Numbered from the stretch's first letter, positions 35,047-43,847 are shown. The stretch: 64,000 bases of DNA from UBA3210 sp963610315 (GCA_963610315.1 CAVDMV010000003.1:43136-107135), one strand, 5' to 3'. Numbers and translations are program-made. The notes: generated from the letters alone by a model not told the origin.

Positions 35047-35304
35047 TTATAAATTAGCTTCGAATACTTCTTGAAGAGCTTTTGCTGCTTCTTCTTCATC
35101 CGCACCTTCAACTTCAATTAAAACTTCTTCATTAGATTTTACGCATAATCCCATTACACCAAAGATTCTCTTTAAATCAGCTTTTTTACCTTTGTTTGTA
35201 ATAGAAACTGTAGAAGTATATTTTTTTGCTTCTGCAACGACAATTCCTGCAGGACGTGCATGAATGCCTTCTTTATCTTTAATTACATATGTGAATGATT
35301 TCAT
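35047..35304 (-). CDS. ptsH: Phosphocarrier HPr with Arg at regulatory position 46
   Basis: Relays phosphate from enzyme I to EIIA. 85 residues, aligning without gaps to Bacillus HPr. His15 is intact in KEGIHARPAG. The regulatory segment KSIMGVMSL of Bacillus reads KRIFGVMGL here, so Ser46, the HPr-kinase target, is Arg. This HPr should carry out sugar transport but cannot become HPr(Ser-P), the CcpA co-repressor. FruA-type transporters in some bacteria use dedicated FPr proteins; this could be one, with a second HPr elsewhere. It lies two bases after fruA and before ptsI. Confidence 0.95.
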   Translation of the reverse strand: MKSFTYVIKDKEGIHARPAGIVVAEAKKYTSTVSITNKGKKADLKRIFGVMGLCVKSNEEVLIEVEGADEEEAAKALQEVFEANL

Positions 35305-35306
35305 AT

Positions 35307-37310
35307 TTATTTTCTCTTTCCGATTCTAAGGCCTTTGAACTTACCAAGTTCTGGGTTTTCGACATCTTTCTTTAATAAGCTTAACATAAATGCTGTGATA
35401 ATTGTACCAATCGCTAAAGCAAGGAGATAGAAATACCATTTACCAACAACTGCGAATACGAAGATACCACCATGAGGTGCCATTAATGTACAACCGAATA
35501 CAACACTTAATAAACCTGCAACTGCTGCACCAACAACAGATGAAGAAATAACTCTTAATGGATCTTTTGCTGCATATGGAATTGCTCCTTCAGTAATAAA
35601 GCCAGCACCCATAACATAGTTAACCATTGCTTCTTTTCTTTCTTCTTTTGTCCATTTTTGTGGGAATAATGTCGCGGATAATGCAATTCCTAGAGGAGGA
35701 ACCATACCGCCAATCATAACTGCCGCCATCATTTGATAACAATAAGCTTGATATGCTGCATCAGTAGAACCAGCTGCTGCAGTTAACATTGCTGTACCGA
35801 AGACATATGCCGCTTTATTAATAGGGCCACCCATATCGATAGCCATCATTGCTGCAAGTAACGCACCAAGTAAAATTGTTAAATTGTTTTTACCTAACCA
35901 GTTTAAAGCATTAGAGATACCAATGTTAATATATGTAAATGGAGTATTAATAACAAACATTACTAATCCAATAAGCGCAACACCAAAGACTGGATAAATT
36001 AACATAGGTTTAATACCATCAAGCGCTTTTGGCATTTTTTCTGTACATTTTTCTAATAACTTAATGATATAACCTGCAATAAACCCTGCCGCGACTGCTC
36101 CTAAGAAACCAGCAGTTGATCCTGTATCATTACCGGAAATTTGTACTCCGATTGAAAATGAAGATACGGTAGCAAGAGATCCTCCAACAAAGCCAATCGC
36201 TAAACCTGGTCTACCAGCAATAGAATAAGCGATAAATGCCGCTAAAACTGGTAACATGAAGTTAAATGCAACTCCTCCAGTAGTTTTTAAGAACCAAGAT
36301 ACTGGAGTACCTGTACCGAAATTACCATCAGTAGGAACACCAGCGAAAGTATCAATCATAAATGCTAAAGCAATTAAGATACCACCACCGATAACGAATG
36401 GTAACATGTGAGAAACACCATTCATTAAGTGTTTATAAATTTGATGCCAAATAGAACCATCTGACTTAGTATCTTTTTTAGTTTGCTTATTATCTGAATG
36501 ATATACAGGAGCTTCGTTATTAACAGCTTTTTTAATTAATTCTTTAGGTTCATGGATACCTTTACTTACGGTAGAAATAACGACGTGTTTTCCATCAAAT
36601 CTATCCATTTCAACATTGACGTCTGCCGCGACTACAATGCCCTTTGCATGAGCGATTTCTTCATCTGTTAATAAGTTTTTAACGCCACCTGAACCATTAG
36701 TTTCAACTTTACATGAATAGCCAAGTTCTTCAGCCGCTTTCTTAATTGATTCTTCTGCCATATATGTATGAGCGATACCATTAGGGCAACCTGTAACACC
36801 TAAGATTTCAGGATAATCGACACTAGGAGAAGCATTTTGTTCTTCTTCAATTCTATCTTTTTCCGCTTCATCAATGACTTTTAAGAATTCTTCTTTAGAT
36901 GATGCGTTTACTAAATTATTTTTAAAATTTTCATCCATTAATAAGTTAGATAATCTCGCAAGAACTTCTAAGTGAACATTATCTTCACTATTAGGCGCCG
37001 CGATTAAGAATAATAAATTAACTTTTTCACCATCTAATGAATCATAATCAACACCATCTTTTAATACCATAGCCGCTAATGCAGGTTTAGTGACAACATC
37101 AGATTTACAATGAGGAATTGCAATTCCTTCTCCGATACCAGTTGTTGATTCTTCTTCACGATGATAAACACCAGCTTTGTAAGTTTCTACATCTTTAATG
37201 ACACCACTTTTTGAAATTAATGAGACAGCTTTTTCGATAACGTCATGTTTATCAGTAGCTGAAGCATTAATATCAATTGTTTCACTTGATAATAAATCTG
37301 TAATTTTCAT
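35307..37310 (-). CDS. fruA: Fructose-type PTS permease EIIABC
   Basis: Imports fructose as fructose 1-phosphate. 667 residues in three domains: EIIA (1-150) with the phospho-His in GIAIPHCKSD; EIIB (about 165-265) with the phospho-Cys in GVTGCPNGIAHTYMAEE; EIIC (about 285-655) with about ten membrane helices, including KHLMNGVSHMLPFVIGGGIL and AAPHGG-like APHGGIFVF. Domain order A-B-C is the standard Gram-positive FruA. The operon gives it a regulator, the next kinase and the PTS relay proteins. Confidence 0.95.
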   Translation of the reverse strand: MKITDLLSSETIDINASATDKHDVIEKAVSLISKSGVIKDVETYKAGVYHREEESTTGIGEGIAIPHCKSDVVTKPALAAMVLKDGVDYDSLDGEKVNLLFLIAAPNSEDNVHLEVLARLSNLLMDENFKNNLVNASSKEEFLKVIDEAEKDRIEEEQNASPSVDYPEILGVTGCPNGIAHTYMAEESIKKAAEELGYSCKVETNGSGGVKNLLTDEEIAHAKGIVVAADVNVEMDRFDGKHVVISTVSKGIHEPKELIKKAVNNEAPVYHSDNKQTKKDTKSDGSIWHQIYKHLMNGVSHMLPFVIGGGILIALAFMIDTFAGVPTDGNFGTGTPVSWFLKTTGGVAFNFMLPVLAAFIAYSIAGRPGLAIGFVGGSLATVSSFSIGVQISGNDTGSTAGFLGAVAAGFIAGYIIKLLEKCTEKMPKALDGIKPMLIYPVFGVALIGLVMFVINTPFTYINIGISNALNWLGKNNLTILLGALLAAMMAIDMGGPINKAAYVFGTAMLTAAAGSTDAAYQAYCYQMMAAVMIGGMVPPLGIALSATLFPQKWTKEERKEAMVNYVMGAGFITEGAIPYAAKDPLRVISSSVVGAAVAGLLSVVFGCTLMAPHGGIFVFAVVGKWYFYLLALAIGTIITAFMLSLLKKDVENPELGKFKGLRIGKRK

Positions 37311-37322
37311 GTTACCCTCCTT

Positions 37323-38225
37323 CTATTTTATCAATTGTTCTAATTTTTCAACTTTTTCTAATGTGGCTAAATTTTCTGAAAAAGCTGAAGCACTTCCGCA
37401 TGCAATTCCTCTCTTGAATGCTTTATATATATCATCGCTACGATAGTATTCATCAATAAATCCTGCAACTAATGAATCACCTGCGCCAACGGTGTTAATA
37501 ACTTTTCCTTTTGGACAATCAGTTAATTTGTATTCTCCGTTACCTCTAACTAGTAATGCTCCGCTTCCACCAAGAGAAACGATGACATTTTGTGCTCCTA
37601 AAGAAATTAATTTTTTTGCGTTTTCCACTAATTCTTCTTCATTACTAATTTTAACATTGAATAGTTCTTCTAATTCTTCCTTATTAGGTTTAACTAATAC
37701 AGGATGATATGGCAAAGTTTTAAGTAAGGTATCTTTTGTTGTATCAACAATTAATTGAACATTTTGATTTTTAATTCTTTCAAGAATTCTTTCATAAGTG
37801 TTGCTTGGTAAAGTATTTGGGATTGCTCCAGAAATTACTAAGACATCATTTGAAGTAAGATTAGTAAGTTTTTCAATTAATGTTTCAATATCTTGATCTT
37901 CAACTCTCGGTCCTTGACCATTGATTGCAGTTTCAACCATACCTTTTATTTTTACATTAATTCTAGTATTACCATTTAAATGAACGAAATCACTTTCAAT
38001 ATTATGTGCTTTCATTTCATCTTCGATATACTTACCAATAAAGCCTCCGACAAAACCCATCGCAACAGATTTTGTTCCTAAGTTTGATAAAACTAATGAA
38101 ACGTTTATTCCTTTGCCACCAGGAAGCATTGTTTCCTTCTTAGTTCTATTAATTGCACCAACTTCTAGTTTGTCTAAATCAACAATATAGTCAAGTGCAG
38201 GAGAAAATGTAACTGTATATATCAT
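37323..38225 (-). CDS. fruK: 1-phosphofructokinase
   Basis: Phosphorylates fructose 1-phosphate, the FruA product, to fructose 1,6-bisphosphate. 300 residues, PfkB family: the N-terminal MIYTVTFSPALDYIV and PGGKGINVS are typical of FruK, and the catalytic Asp lies in NTVGAGDSLVAGF. It starts directly at the fruR stop and ends 12 bases before fruA. Confidence 0.95.
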   Translation of the reverse strand: MIYTVTFSPALDYIVDLDKLEVGAINRTKKETMLPGGKGINVSLVLSNLGTKSVAMGFVGGFIGKYIEDEMKAHNIESDFVHLNGNTRINVKIKGMVETAINGQGPRVEDQDIETLIEKLTNLTSNDVLVISGAIPNTLPSNTYERILERIKNQNVQLIVDTTKDTLLKTLPYHPVLVKPNKEELEELFNVKISNEEELVENAKKLISLGAQNVIVSLGGSGALLVRGNGEYKLTDCPKGKVINTVGAGDSLVAGFIDEYYRSDDIYKAFKRGIACGSASAFSENLATLEKVEKLEQLIK

Positions 38226-38975
38226 CTATTTATTCACCTCCAATACATTTTCTTTTTTATATTCTTTATTTTTAATTTTGTCTGTTATTAATGTTGCTTC
38301 GTTAAAGGAAGCAAATTTAACACCTTGTTCAAAACCTAATTTACTATTATCTGCGATTACATAAGCTTTAATACTTCTATTAAGGGCGGTCTTTTTAATC
38401 ATTGCTTCTTCATAATCAGGAGTAGTATAACCTTGTGATAATGAAATAGCGTTCGCTCCAAAGAAGCCTATATCAAATGTAAATCTTTTAATCGTTTCTA
38501 CTGGGAAAGAACCAACAAATGCATCAGTTGATAATTTAATTTCTCCACCAGTAACATAAACTTTATATTTTCTTTTAGTTAGTTTTTGAGCGATAGTCAT
38601 TGAGTTAGTAACAAAGATGTTGCCACTTGATTTTATATAATCACATAAGCAAGAAGTTGTTGTTCCAGCATCTATATAAACTAATGTATTATCCTTAATT
38701 AAAGAAGCAGCGTATTGAGCGATTGAATTCTTTTCATCAACATGGAGTGAAGCTTTTTCATTCATATTTAACTCTTTTAATGAAGTTTTATTATTTTGAA
38801 TAGATTTTGCTCCACCATGAAGTCTAATAATTTTACCTTCTTTTTCAAGATGAACTAAATCGCCGCGGATTGTTGATTCGCTAGAAGAAGTTTTTTTCAT
38901 TAATTCATGTAACGATACATATTCTTTTTCATTAAGTAAATCAAGTATCATTTGTAATCTTAAATTTTTAAGCAC
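38226..38975 (-). CDS. fruR: DeoR-family regulator of the fructose operon
   Basis: 249 residues. Winged helix at 1-60 (YVSLHELMKKTSSSESTIRGDLVHLEKEG), then the sugar-phosphate sensor domain with DAGTTT and GGEI motifs. In relatives fructose 1-phosphate releases repression. It begins with GTG at 38975, with GAGGTGATG upstream. It is the first gene of the operon and so likely self-controlled, in addition to the cre box in its promoter. Confidence 0.92.
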   Translation of the reverse strand: MLKNLRLQMILDLLNEKEYVSLHELMKKTSSSESTIRGDLVHLEKEGKIIRLHGGAKSIQNNKTSLKELNMNEKASLHVDEKNSIAQYAASLIKDNTLVYIDAGTTTSCLCDYIKSSGNIFVTNSMTIAQKLTKRKYKVYVTGGEIKLSTDAFVGSFPVETIKRFTFDIGFFGANAISLSQGYTTPDYEEAMIKKTALNRSIKAYVIADNSKLGFEQGVKFASFNEATLITDKIKNKEYKKENVLEVNK

Positions 38976-38996
38976 AAGGTCATCACCTCTAATTTA

Positions 38997-39026
38997 ATTA
39001 TAAAAGCGCTTACATTTAAAAAGCAA
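38997..39026 (-). promoter_or_regulatory. fru/PTS operon promoter with cre-like box
   Basis: Minus strand -35 TTGCTT (39021-39026) and -10 TATAAT (38997-39002), spacer 18. The spacer holds TGTAAGCGCTTTTA (39001-39014), 13 of 14 to the cre consensus. The layout is the same as in the ABC promoter at 4676. Confidence 0.65.
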
Positions 39027-39496
39027 CAAAAAACATTAATTTTCATTATAAATCATTAATTCGAAATACTATTAATTATCAAAGATAATTAAAAATCATC
39101 AGATATTTTTTTATTATTTTTTCAACATCTCGTTTTAACGGGATTTATAGTAATTTTTATTGTTTTATATTTTAATATTTGATTAATACTACTTGTTAGA
39201 AATTAAGGTTATAAAAAATTGGATAAGGAAAAATACGTATTTGAAAATATTAATAAAGAATCTATAGACAATAATTATCATATTCAACTAATATAAAAAG
39301 AAAAACTAAGAAGATCATTATTCCTCTTAGTTTTATCATACGAAGTAGGGGTTTAAGCCCCTCTGGTGAAAATTGGTGGATTTACAAATAAAAAGATAAT
39401 CGATTTACAAAATAAGTTTTGTATCTTGATTATCTTTTTTTTATATGGGTGTAATAATTTGACGTATGCGTTTCTTTTATCATCGTTTTATATCTA
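39027..39496. other. Gene-free AT-rich region with several hairpins
   Basis: No convincing gene. A 25-codon TTG-started frame at about 39219-39296 lacks a ribosome site. Three hairpins follow one another: AAAACTAAGA / TCTTAGTTTT (about 39302-39334), GGGG / CCCC (39348-39361), and the long terminator at 39390-39441. The first looks like a terminator for a short plus-strand transcript, or the remains of a lost gene. Confidence 0.4.
39390..39441. terminator. Long bidirectional hairpin behind tRNA-Ser
   Basis: Outer stem AGATAATC / GATTATCT with an inner stem TACAAAA / TTTTGTA; T runs on both strands. It ends the tRNA-Ser transcript on the minus strand and would also stop plus-strand transcripts. 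Confidence 0.75.
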
Positions 39497-39583
39497 TGGC
39501 GGAGAAAGGGGGATTTGAACCCCCGCGGATTACTCCCTGTCAGTTTTCGAAACTGATCTCTTCGGCCACTTGAGTATTTCTCC
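39497..39583 (-). tRNA. tRNA-Ser (anticodon CGA)
   Basis: Acceptor GGAGAAA / TTTCTCC, long variable arm typical of serine tRNA, anticodon loop TTCGAAA on a TCAGT/ACTGA stem (CGA, reads TCG), T loop GGTTCAAATCC and encoded CCA. A TATAAT (39592-39597) lies just upstream. Confidence 0.95.
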
Positions 39584-39632
39584 GTTTCTAAATTATAGCA
39601 AAAGGACCAAAAAATTAAAATAATTTCTTTCG

Positions 39633-39651
39633 TTTGATATAATATATCAAA
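39633..39651. promoter_or_regulatory. Palindrome overlapping a -10 box upstream of the EAL-like gene
   Basis: TTTGATAT-AAT-ATATCAAA, perfect 8-bp dyad containing TATAAT (39638-39643) on the plus strand, 31 bases before the start codon at 39682. A possible operator-promoter for the EAL-like gene. Confidence 0.4.
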
Positions 39652-39681
39652 TTGACTATAATAAAAAGAAGAGGTGGCCTC

Positions 39682-41418
39682 ATGGATAAAATTATTGAAT
39701 TTTTTCAAAACTTAAATTTTGATAAATTTATTAGTTATTTAAAAGATTATAGATTTTGGATTGTTATCGCTGCGATTGTTTTATTAATCATTTTAAGTAT
39801 AACTGTCATTATATATTATAAAAAAGACTATAAAAGAATTGCTTTAAATTATGAAGATTACAATACTAGATATTTCTCTATTCATTATGAAGAACAATAT
39901 GTTTATTCCGTTGATGATAAGACATTGACAAAGAAAAGAAAAGAAAATCTTGATTGGTTCTATTCTTCATTTATTCCACAAGATAAATTAAGAGTTATCG
40001 TTTGGATTAATGCTTTACAAAAAGAAGATACAAAAGCTTCTAATTACTTAGAAGTCCATACGAAAATTCAATTTCCTAAAAGAAATGTTTATACAATTCT
40101 TACAGTAACTAGTATTAATTATGAAAAGAAGATCATTCATATAGAATCAAGAATCTTCCCTAATATTAAAAAATCTCGTATGGAATTAGGTAGAAAATTA
40201 AATATCAAAAATGAAAAAGATATGCCTTCCTTATTAAACGAAAAAAAAGATTCTCCTTGCACAATGTTCTTATGTCAATTATTTACCGAAGAGAATAGTT
40301 CAACTAAAATTACTAATATCTTAGTTACAATCTTACTTTCGAGATTACTAAAATTCACATCAAAAAATAGACTCATCTGTTCAACAGAAAATAATTATAT
40401 TGCAATTGTAAGCTTTAATTCATGTACAGATGTAGAAGTTTCTTCTTTAGGTAACAAAATCGCAAAAGAAATATCAAAGATCTTATTCTTAAGTTCCATT
40501 TCAAATAATATTTCTTTTAAAATCGGAATTATTAAAGACTCTAATAGAGAATATGATTTCTATAAATTAGTTTCTATTGGTGAAGAAATTACTAATTATG
40601 CATATCAAAACGAATTATCAAGTAATGTTATTATTTATAACCAAAATATGAACTATCAAATTGAACAAGATTCAGAAGATATTGATGAATTAAAATCTGT
40701 TCTCAATGAAAATTTATTTACTCAAACTATTACTCCAATATTAAATACAAAAGGACAAGTATTTGGTTATGATATTAATTTCAATGTCATATCCGATAAA
40801 ATTAAGTCCTTTGAAGAATTACAAACTATCGCCCTTGATAATAATTATACATTCGAATTAGAATCCGTATTTTATCGTAACGCACATTCATTGTTTATTG
40901 GGCATGCACCAAGAACAAATCAATATATCTTGTTTGATATAAAACCAGATTGTTGCAATTACATAAAAGATATTATTGCAAGTAATCAATCTGCAAAAAA
41001 AGCTCAAACAATCTTTGTATTAAAAGATTATGATGTAAATGATGATCTAATAACTAAATTACAAGAATTAGAAACATCAGGAATTAATTTTGCATTAGAA
41101 ATTACTTCTACAACATTAACATTAAGCGCTGAATTAATGAAGATTTTCCCTTATTTCATATTAAGAGAAACTACATTCGACAGCAGTTTCACTGGTCAAT
41201 ATCTTGCTTTCTTTAGCGATATGGTCAATAGAATTTCTACTTATAAAGGAAAAATTATCGCAACTGGTGTCTCATCTTGGTCAAACATTGAAATATTATT
41301 AAATTTAAACGTTGGATTAATCTCTTCAAAACAAATTGCTCAATCAACTGCTGGTATGCCAACAATTGATGATAAGAGAATTGAAAAGCTTATTTCATTA
41401 AAAAAAGAAAATAAATAA
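39682..41418 (+). CDS. Membrane-anchored protein with degenerate GGDEF and EAL-like domains
   Basis: 578 residues. One transmembrane helix at about 23-45, a middle region (about 80-320) that resembles a decayed GGDEF-type fold, and a C-terminal EAL-like TIM barrel (about 325-570). The EAL catalytic marks are gone: the position of EAL reads GYDINFN, the DDFGTG region reads ALEITSTT, while GVSSWSNIEILLNLNVGLISS keeps the end-of-domain pattern. So it should not hydrolyse cyclic di-GMP; it could bind it or another protein. The start is the ATG at 39682 after AGAGGTGG. It is a single gene with a terminator behind it. Such proteins often act as receptors; that part is inference. Confidence 0.7.
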   Translation: MDKIIEFFQNLNFDKFISYLKDYRFWIVIAAIVLLIILSITVIIYYKKDYKRIALNYEDYNTRYFSIHYEEQYVYSVDDKTLTKKRKENLDWFYSSFIPQDKLRVIVWINALQKEDTKASNYLEVHTKIQFPKRNVYTILTVTSINYEKKIIHIESRIFPNIKKSRMELGRKLNIKNEKDMPSLLNEKKDSPCTMFLCQLFTEENSSTKITNILVTILLSRLLKFTSKNRLICSTENNYIAIVSFNSCTDVEVSSLGNKIAKEISKILFLSSISNNISFKIGIIKDSNREYDFYKLVSIGEEITNYAYQNELSSNVIIYNQNMNYQIEQDSEDIDELKSVLNENLFTQTITPILNTKGQVFGYDINFNVISDKIKSFEELQTIALDNNYTFELESVFYRNAHSLFIGHAPRTNQYILFDIKPDCCNYIKDIIASNQSAKKAQTIFVLKDYDVNDDLITKLQELETSGINFALEITSTTLTLSAELMKIFPYFILRETTFDSSFTGQYLAFFSDMVNRISTYKGKIIATGVSSWSNIEILLNLNVGLISSKQIAQSTAGMPTIDDKRIEKLISLKKENK

Positions 41419-41430
41419 AAATAAGTAATA

Positions 41431-41466
41431 AAAAATAGTTTCGCTTCATCTCACGAAACTATTTTT
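41431..41466. terminator. Bidirectional terminator
   Basis: AAAAATAGTTTCG / CGAAACTATTTTT, 13 perfect pairs with a 10-base loop; it serves the EAL-like gene and overlaps the last codons of the convergent gene at 41446. Confidence 0.9.
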
Positions 41467-42075
41467 TTGTTTGTTCATTTGATTTTTTTGATATATTAGA
41501 TGAACTAATCCATCTAATTGTAATTGATCAATTGATGCGATATTTTCTTTTTCTTTTTCATCAACAAATCCATATAATTCACTTTCATTGATAATAGCTA
41601 AATTCTTTGGCATTCCTTCAATATCATCAATTAAGCAAGAATCATTACATACGCAGATGCCTACAAATAAATCTTCTTCTTTAACATTTAATGCACTGAT
41701 TAAATAATCTAGTCTAGCTTTATGAAGAAGCATTGGATTTTTACCAACTGCTCTAGTATTTTTTTCATCATATTTGAACCATTGATCATCCGCAAATTTA
41801 CCAGATAAACCACCTCTTAATGATAAATTAGATATACAGTAAATATATTTGTTACCAAATAATATGTGATTAAAATGAATTGTTTTTGTATCAATTTCTA
41901 TTTCAATGTTATTAATTAAATATAAGTCTTTATCTTTAGCAATTTGATAAGTGTAATCGTAGACACGTTTAAAGAATTGCTTGTCATCTTGATGTTCTTT
42001 TATAACAGGCAAGAGTAAAACAAGCAATGAAATTACAACGAAAACAGTTACAAAACAAATTGCGCCAACTAACAT
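41446..42075 (-). CDS. Membrane-anchored NERD-like protein
   Basis: 209 residues: one N-terminal transmembrane helix (about 3-26), then a domain with the spacing of the nuclease-related NERD fold: a beta strand with IHFNHILFGNKYIYCI, a Gly-rich turn LSLRGGLSGK, Trp in DDQWFKYDE and NPMLLHKARLDYL (compare W...nP..Q in NERD). The acidic and Lys catalytic residues expected between them are not clear, so the nuclease role is doubtful. It lies 13 bases after deoD on the same strand and may be co-transcribed. Confidence 0.5.
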   Translation of the reverse strand: MLVGAICFVTVFVVISLLVLLLPVIKEHQDDKQFFKRVYDYTYQIAKDKDLYLINNIEIEIDTKTIHFNHILFGNKYIYCISNLSLRGGLSGKFADDQWFKYDEKNTRAVGKNPMLLHKARLDYLISALNVKEEDLFVGICVCNDSCLIDDIEGMPKNLAIINESELYGFVDEKEKENIASIDQLQLDGLVHLIYQKNQMNKQKNSFVR

Positions 42076-42088
42076 AAATTAATACCTA

Positions 42089-42790
42089 TTATGCAATTTC
42101 TAAAGCTACTTCCATCATTTGTTTGAAAGATGTTTGTCTTTCTTCAGCAGTTGTTTCTTCTTTAGAAGTAAATGAATCGGAAACTGTTAAAATACAAAGC
42201 GCTTTTTTGCCTAAATAAGCTGCAGTTGAATATAATGCATAAGATTCCATTTCAACCGCCATACAGCCCATTTTAGCCCATTTTTTCCATACTTCTGGTT
42301 GATCGTTATAGAAAATGTCACTTGATAAAATATTTCCTACATGGGCTGGAAATTTCTTTTCTTGGCATACGTCGTATGCTTTCTTTAATAAATCAAAGTC
42401 AGCAATCGCAGAGAATGTACCTGGTAAGCCATATTGATGTGACCAATTAGAATTTGTACAAGCTCCTTGCGCTAAAATTAAATCGTATAATTTACATTCT
42501 GGAACATATGCTCCGCAGCTACCAATTCTAATGATATTTTTTACGCCGTAAAAAGCATATAATTCATAGCAATAAATACCAATAGAAGGCATACCCATAC
42601 CAGATCCCATAACTGATACTTTCTTTCCTTTATAATATCCTGTATAAGCTAATGCATTTCTAACTCCATTTACAAGTTTTGCATCTTCTAAAAATGTTTC
42701 TGCAATAAATTTTGCTCTAAGTGGATCTCCTGGTAATAAAACTGTTTCTGCGAAATCACCTAAAGATGCACTGTTGTGTGGTGTTGCCAT
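42089..42790 (-). CDS. deoD: Purine-nucleoside phosphorylase, DeoD type
   Basis: Splits purine (deoxy)ribonucleosides with phosphate to base and sugar 1-phosphate. 233 residues, hexameric low-mass type. Seen: the phosphate-binding GDPLRAKFIAE, GSGMGMPSIGIY, RIGSCG, MEMES-like VEMESYALY and the catalytic Asp in VSDSF. AGGAGG is well placed before the ATG. It joins upp, uraA and guaA as the salvage genes of this window. Confidence 0.96.
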   Translation of the reverse strand: MATPHNSASLGDFAETVLLPGDPLRAKFIAETFLEDAKLVNGVRNALAYTGYYKGKKVSVMGSGMGMPSIGIYCYELYAFYGVKNIIRIGSCGAYVPECKLYDLILAQGACTNSNWSHQYGLPGTFSAIADFDLLKKAYDVCQEKKFPAHVGNILSSDIFYNDQPEVWKKWAKMGCMAVEMESYALYSTAAYLGKKALCILTVSDSFTSKEETTAEERQTSFKQMMEVALEIA

Positions 42791-42949
42791 AAAATTCCTC
42801 CTTAAAAATATACCTCTATTATACCAAATTATTTTTAAAATATAACCTATAATTTTATTAAGTAAATAAATTGATATTTTAATCGTTATTTAAGGTTATA
42901 AAGATTATCTAAATATTCTTTTAAAAGGCAATATTAAAGCAAAATCATA

Positions 42950-43681
42950 TTATTTTAGAATATCATTATCATAAAATTTAATGCTTAAGACAGGCCATTT
43001 AATTTTAGAATAATTTCTATCCCTACTATTAAGTTTACGGCCTGATGGTTGATAAATAAGTCCTCCAAAATGAATATTTTTATTATTTGGTTTTTCTTCT
43101 TTTAAAATCATGTCATAAATTTGATCAGTATCTAATAAGAAGCCTTTTTCTGGATTACCATAATAAAAATAATCCATTGGTTCACGTTCTGGGTTATTGC
43201 CTGCAATAACAGTATGATAAACAATTTTTTTAATAATTTCTTTATTAGAATTTAATTCTTCGTTAGCTTGAATAATATATTCACTATATTTTTCAATTAT
43301 TTCATCTTTTGTTAATGGTTCACCATTGTTACCTAATTTTTTTGAAGCCCCAAAATGATAGAAAGAAATAATGTGCCGAGTTCTACTACTAACACCTATT
43401 TTCTTTAAGAATTGAAAGAAATCATAAAAATATTCTTGGTGAATAGATGGATTACTTCCTGACTTAATTGAAACATTAATTCTTGATTTACGAACTTTAA
43501 TTGTTATATCTGGTTTAGCTCTTCGATCATCAAAAGAATAAGCTTTTATTAAGTCATTATCTTCAACAAAAGAAAACATCCTCTTAATATTTTCTTTCCA
43601 TAAAGGGCTTAAATCCTTATATTTTTTATTATTTAGAACATCTATAATGTCGAATTCATTTTTTTCTCCGATATTTGGCAT
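42950..43681 (-). CDS. Orphan protein with PD-(D/E)XK nuclease-like core
   Basis: 243 residues, no signal or membrane helix. The centre has KPDITIKVRKSRINVSIKSG: a PD, a beta hairpin and then S-x-K, the layout of the PD-(D/E)XK nuclease fold with Ser in place of the second acidic residue (as in some known variants). A helix with HQEYFYDFFQFLKK follows. I recognise no named family; restriction enzyme-like or Cas4/Sau-type relationships are possible. GGAGG lies 8 bases before the ATG. It has no methyltransferase or other defence gene beside it. It sits directly next to a decayed inverted copy of the adjacent tRNA pair, a typical place for accessory genes. Confidence 0.5.
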   Translation of the reverse strand: MPNIGEKNEFDIIDVLNNKKYKDLSPLWKENIKRMFSFVEDNDLIKAYSFDDRRAKPDITIKVRKSRINVSIKSGSNPSIHQEYFYDFFQFLKKIGVSSRTRHIISFYHFGASKKLGNNGEPLTKDEIIEKYSEYIIQANEELNSNKEIIKKIVYHTVIAGNNPEREPMDYFYYGNPEKGFLLDTDQIYDMILKEEKPNNKNIHFGGLIYQPSGRKLNSRDRNYSKIKWPVLSIKFYDNDILK

Positions 43682-43748
43682 GTTTTTTAACCTCCTAAAT
43701 ATATCTTTTGAGGTTTTAAAGAAAAATCCTAAATAATTTTATTTTTAT

Positions 43749-43847
43749 TTAACCGATCGGTCGGGGTTCGAGCGGAGATAGTCCCATCCTCACCTATTGG
43801 ATTAGAAGAGGCTTAACTCGTCATTCACGGTGTTCGAATCCTTATAG
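43749..43847 (+). pseudogene. Diverged inverted copy of the tRNA-Asn/tRNA-Glu pair
   Basis: On the plus strand, opposite to the real tRNAs, the bases follow the 3' half of tRNA-Asn (AACCGATCGGTCG, GGGTTCGAG, GATAG), then the inter-tRNA spacer (CCATCCTC), then tRNA-Glu (CCTATTGG, GAAGAGGCTTAACTC, GTTCGAATCC, TATAG). The Asn 5' half is absent. In the Glu copy the 18-base anticodon arm is replaced by two bases, while D arm and T arm are well kept. It cannot be a working tRNA. It is either a decaying inverted duplication or a tRNA-like RNA; no promoter is obvious. Confidence 0.8.

Noticed and set aside
39219..39296. 25-codon frame before the hairpin cluster
   Set aside because: Starts with TTG, has no ribosome site and no recognisable features.
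39348..39361. GGGG/CCCC hairpin as a riboswitch
   Set aside because: No match to any riboswitch core known to me and no gene directly downstream.
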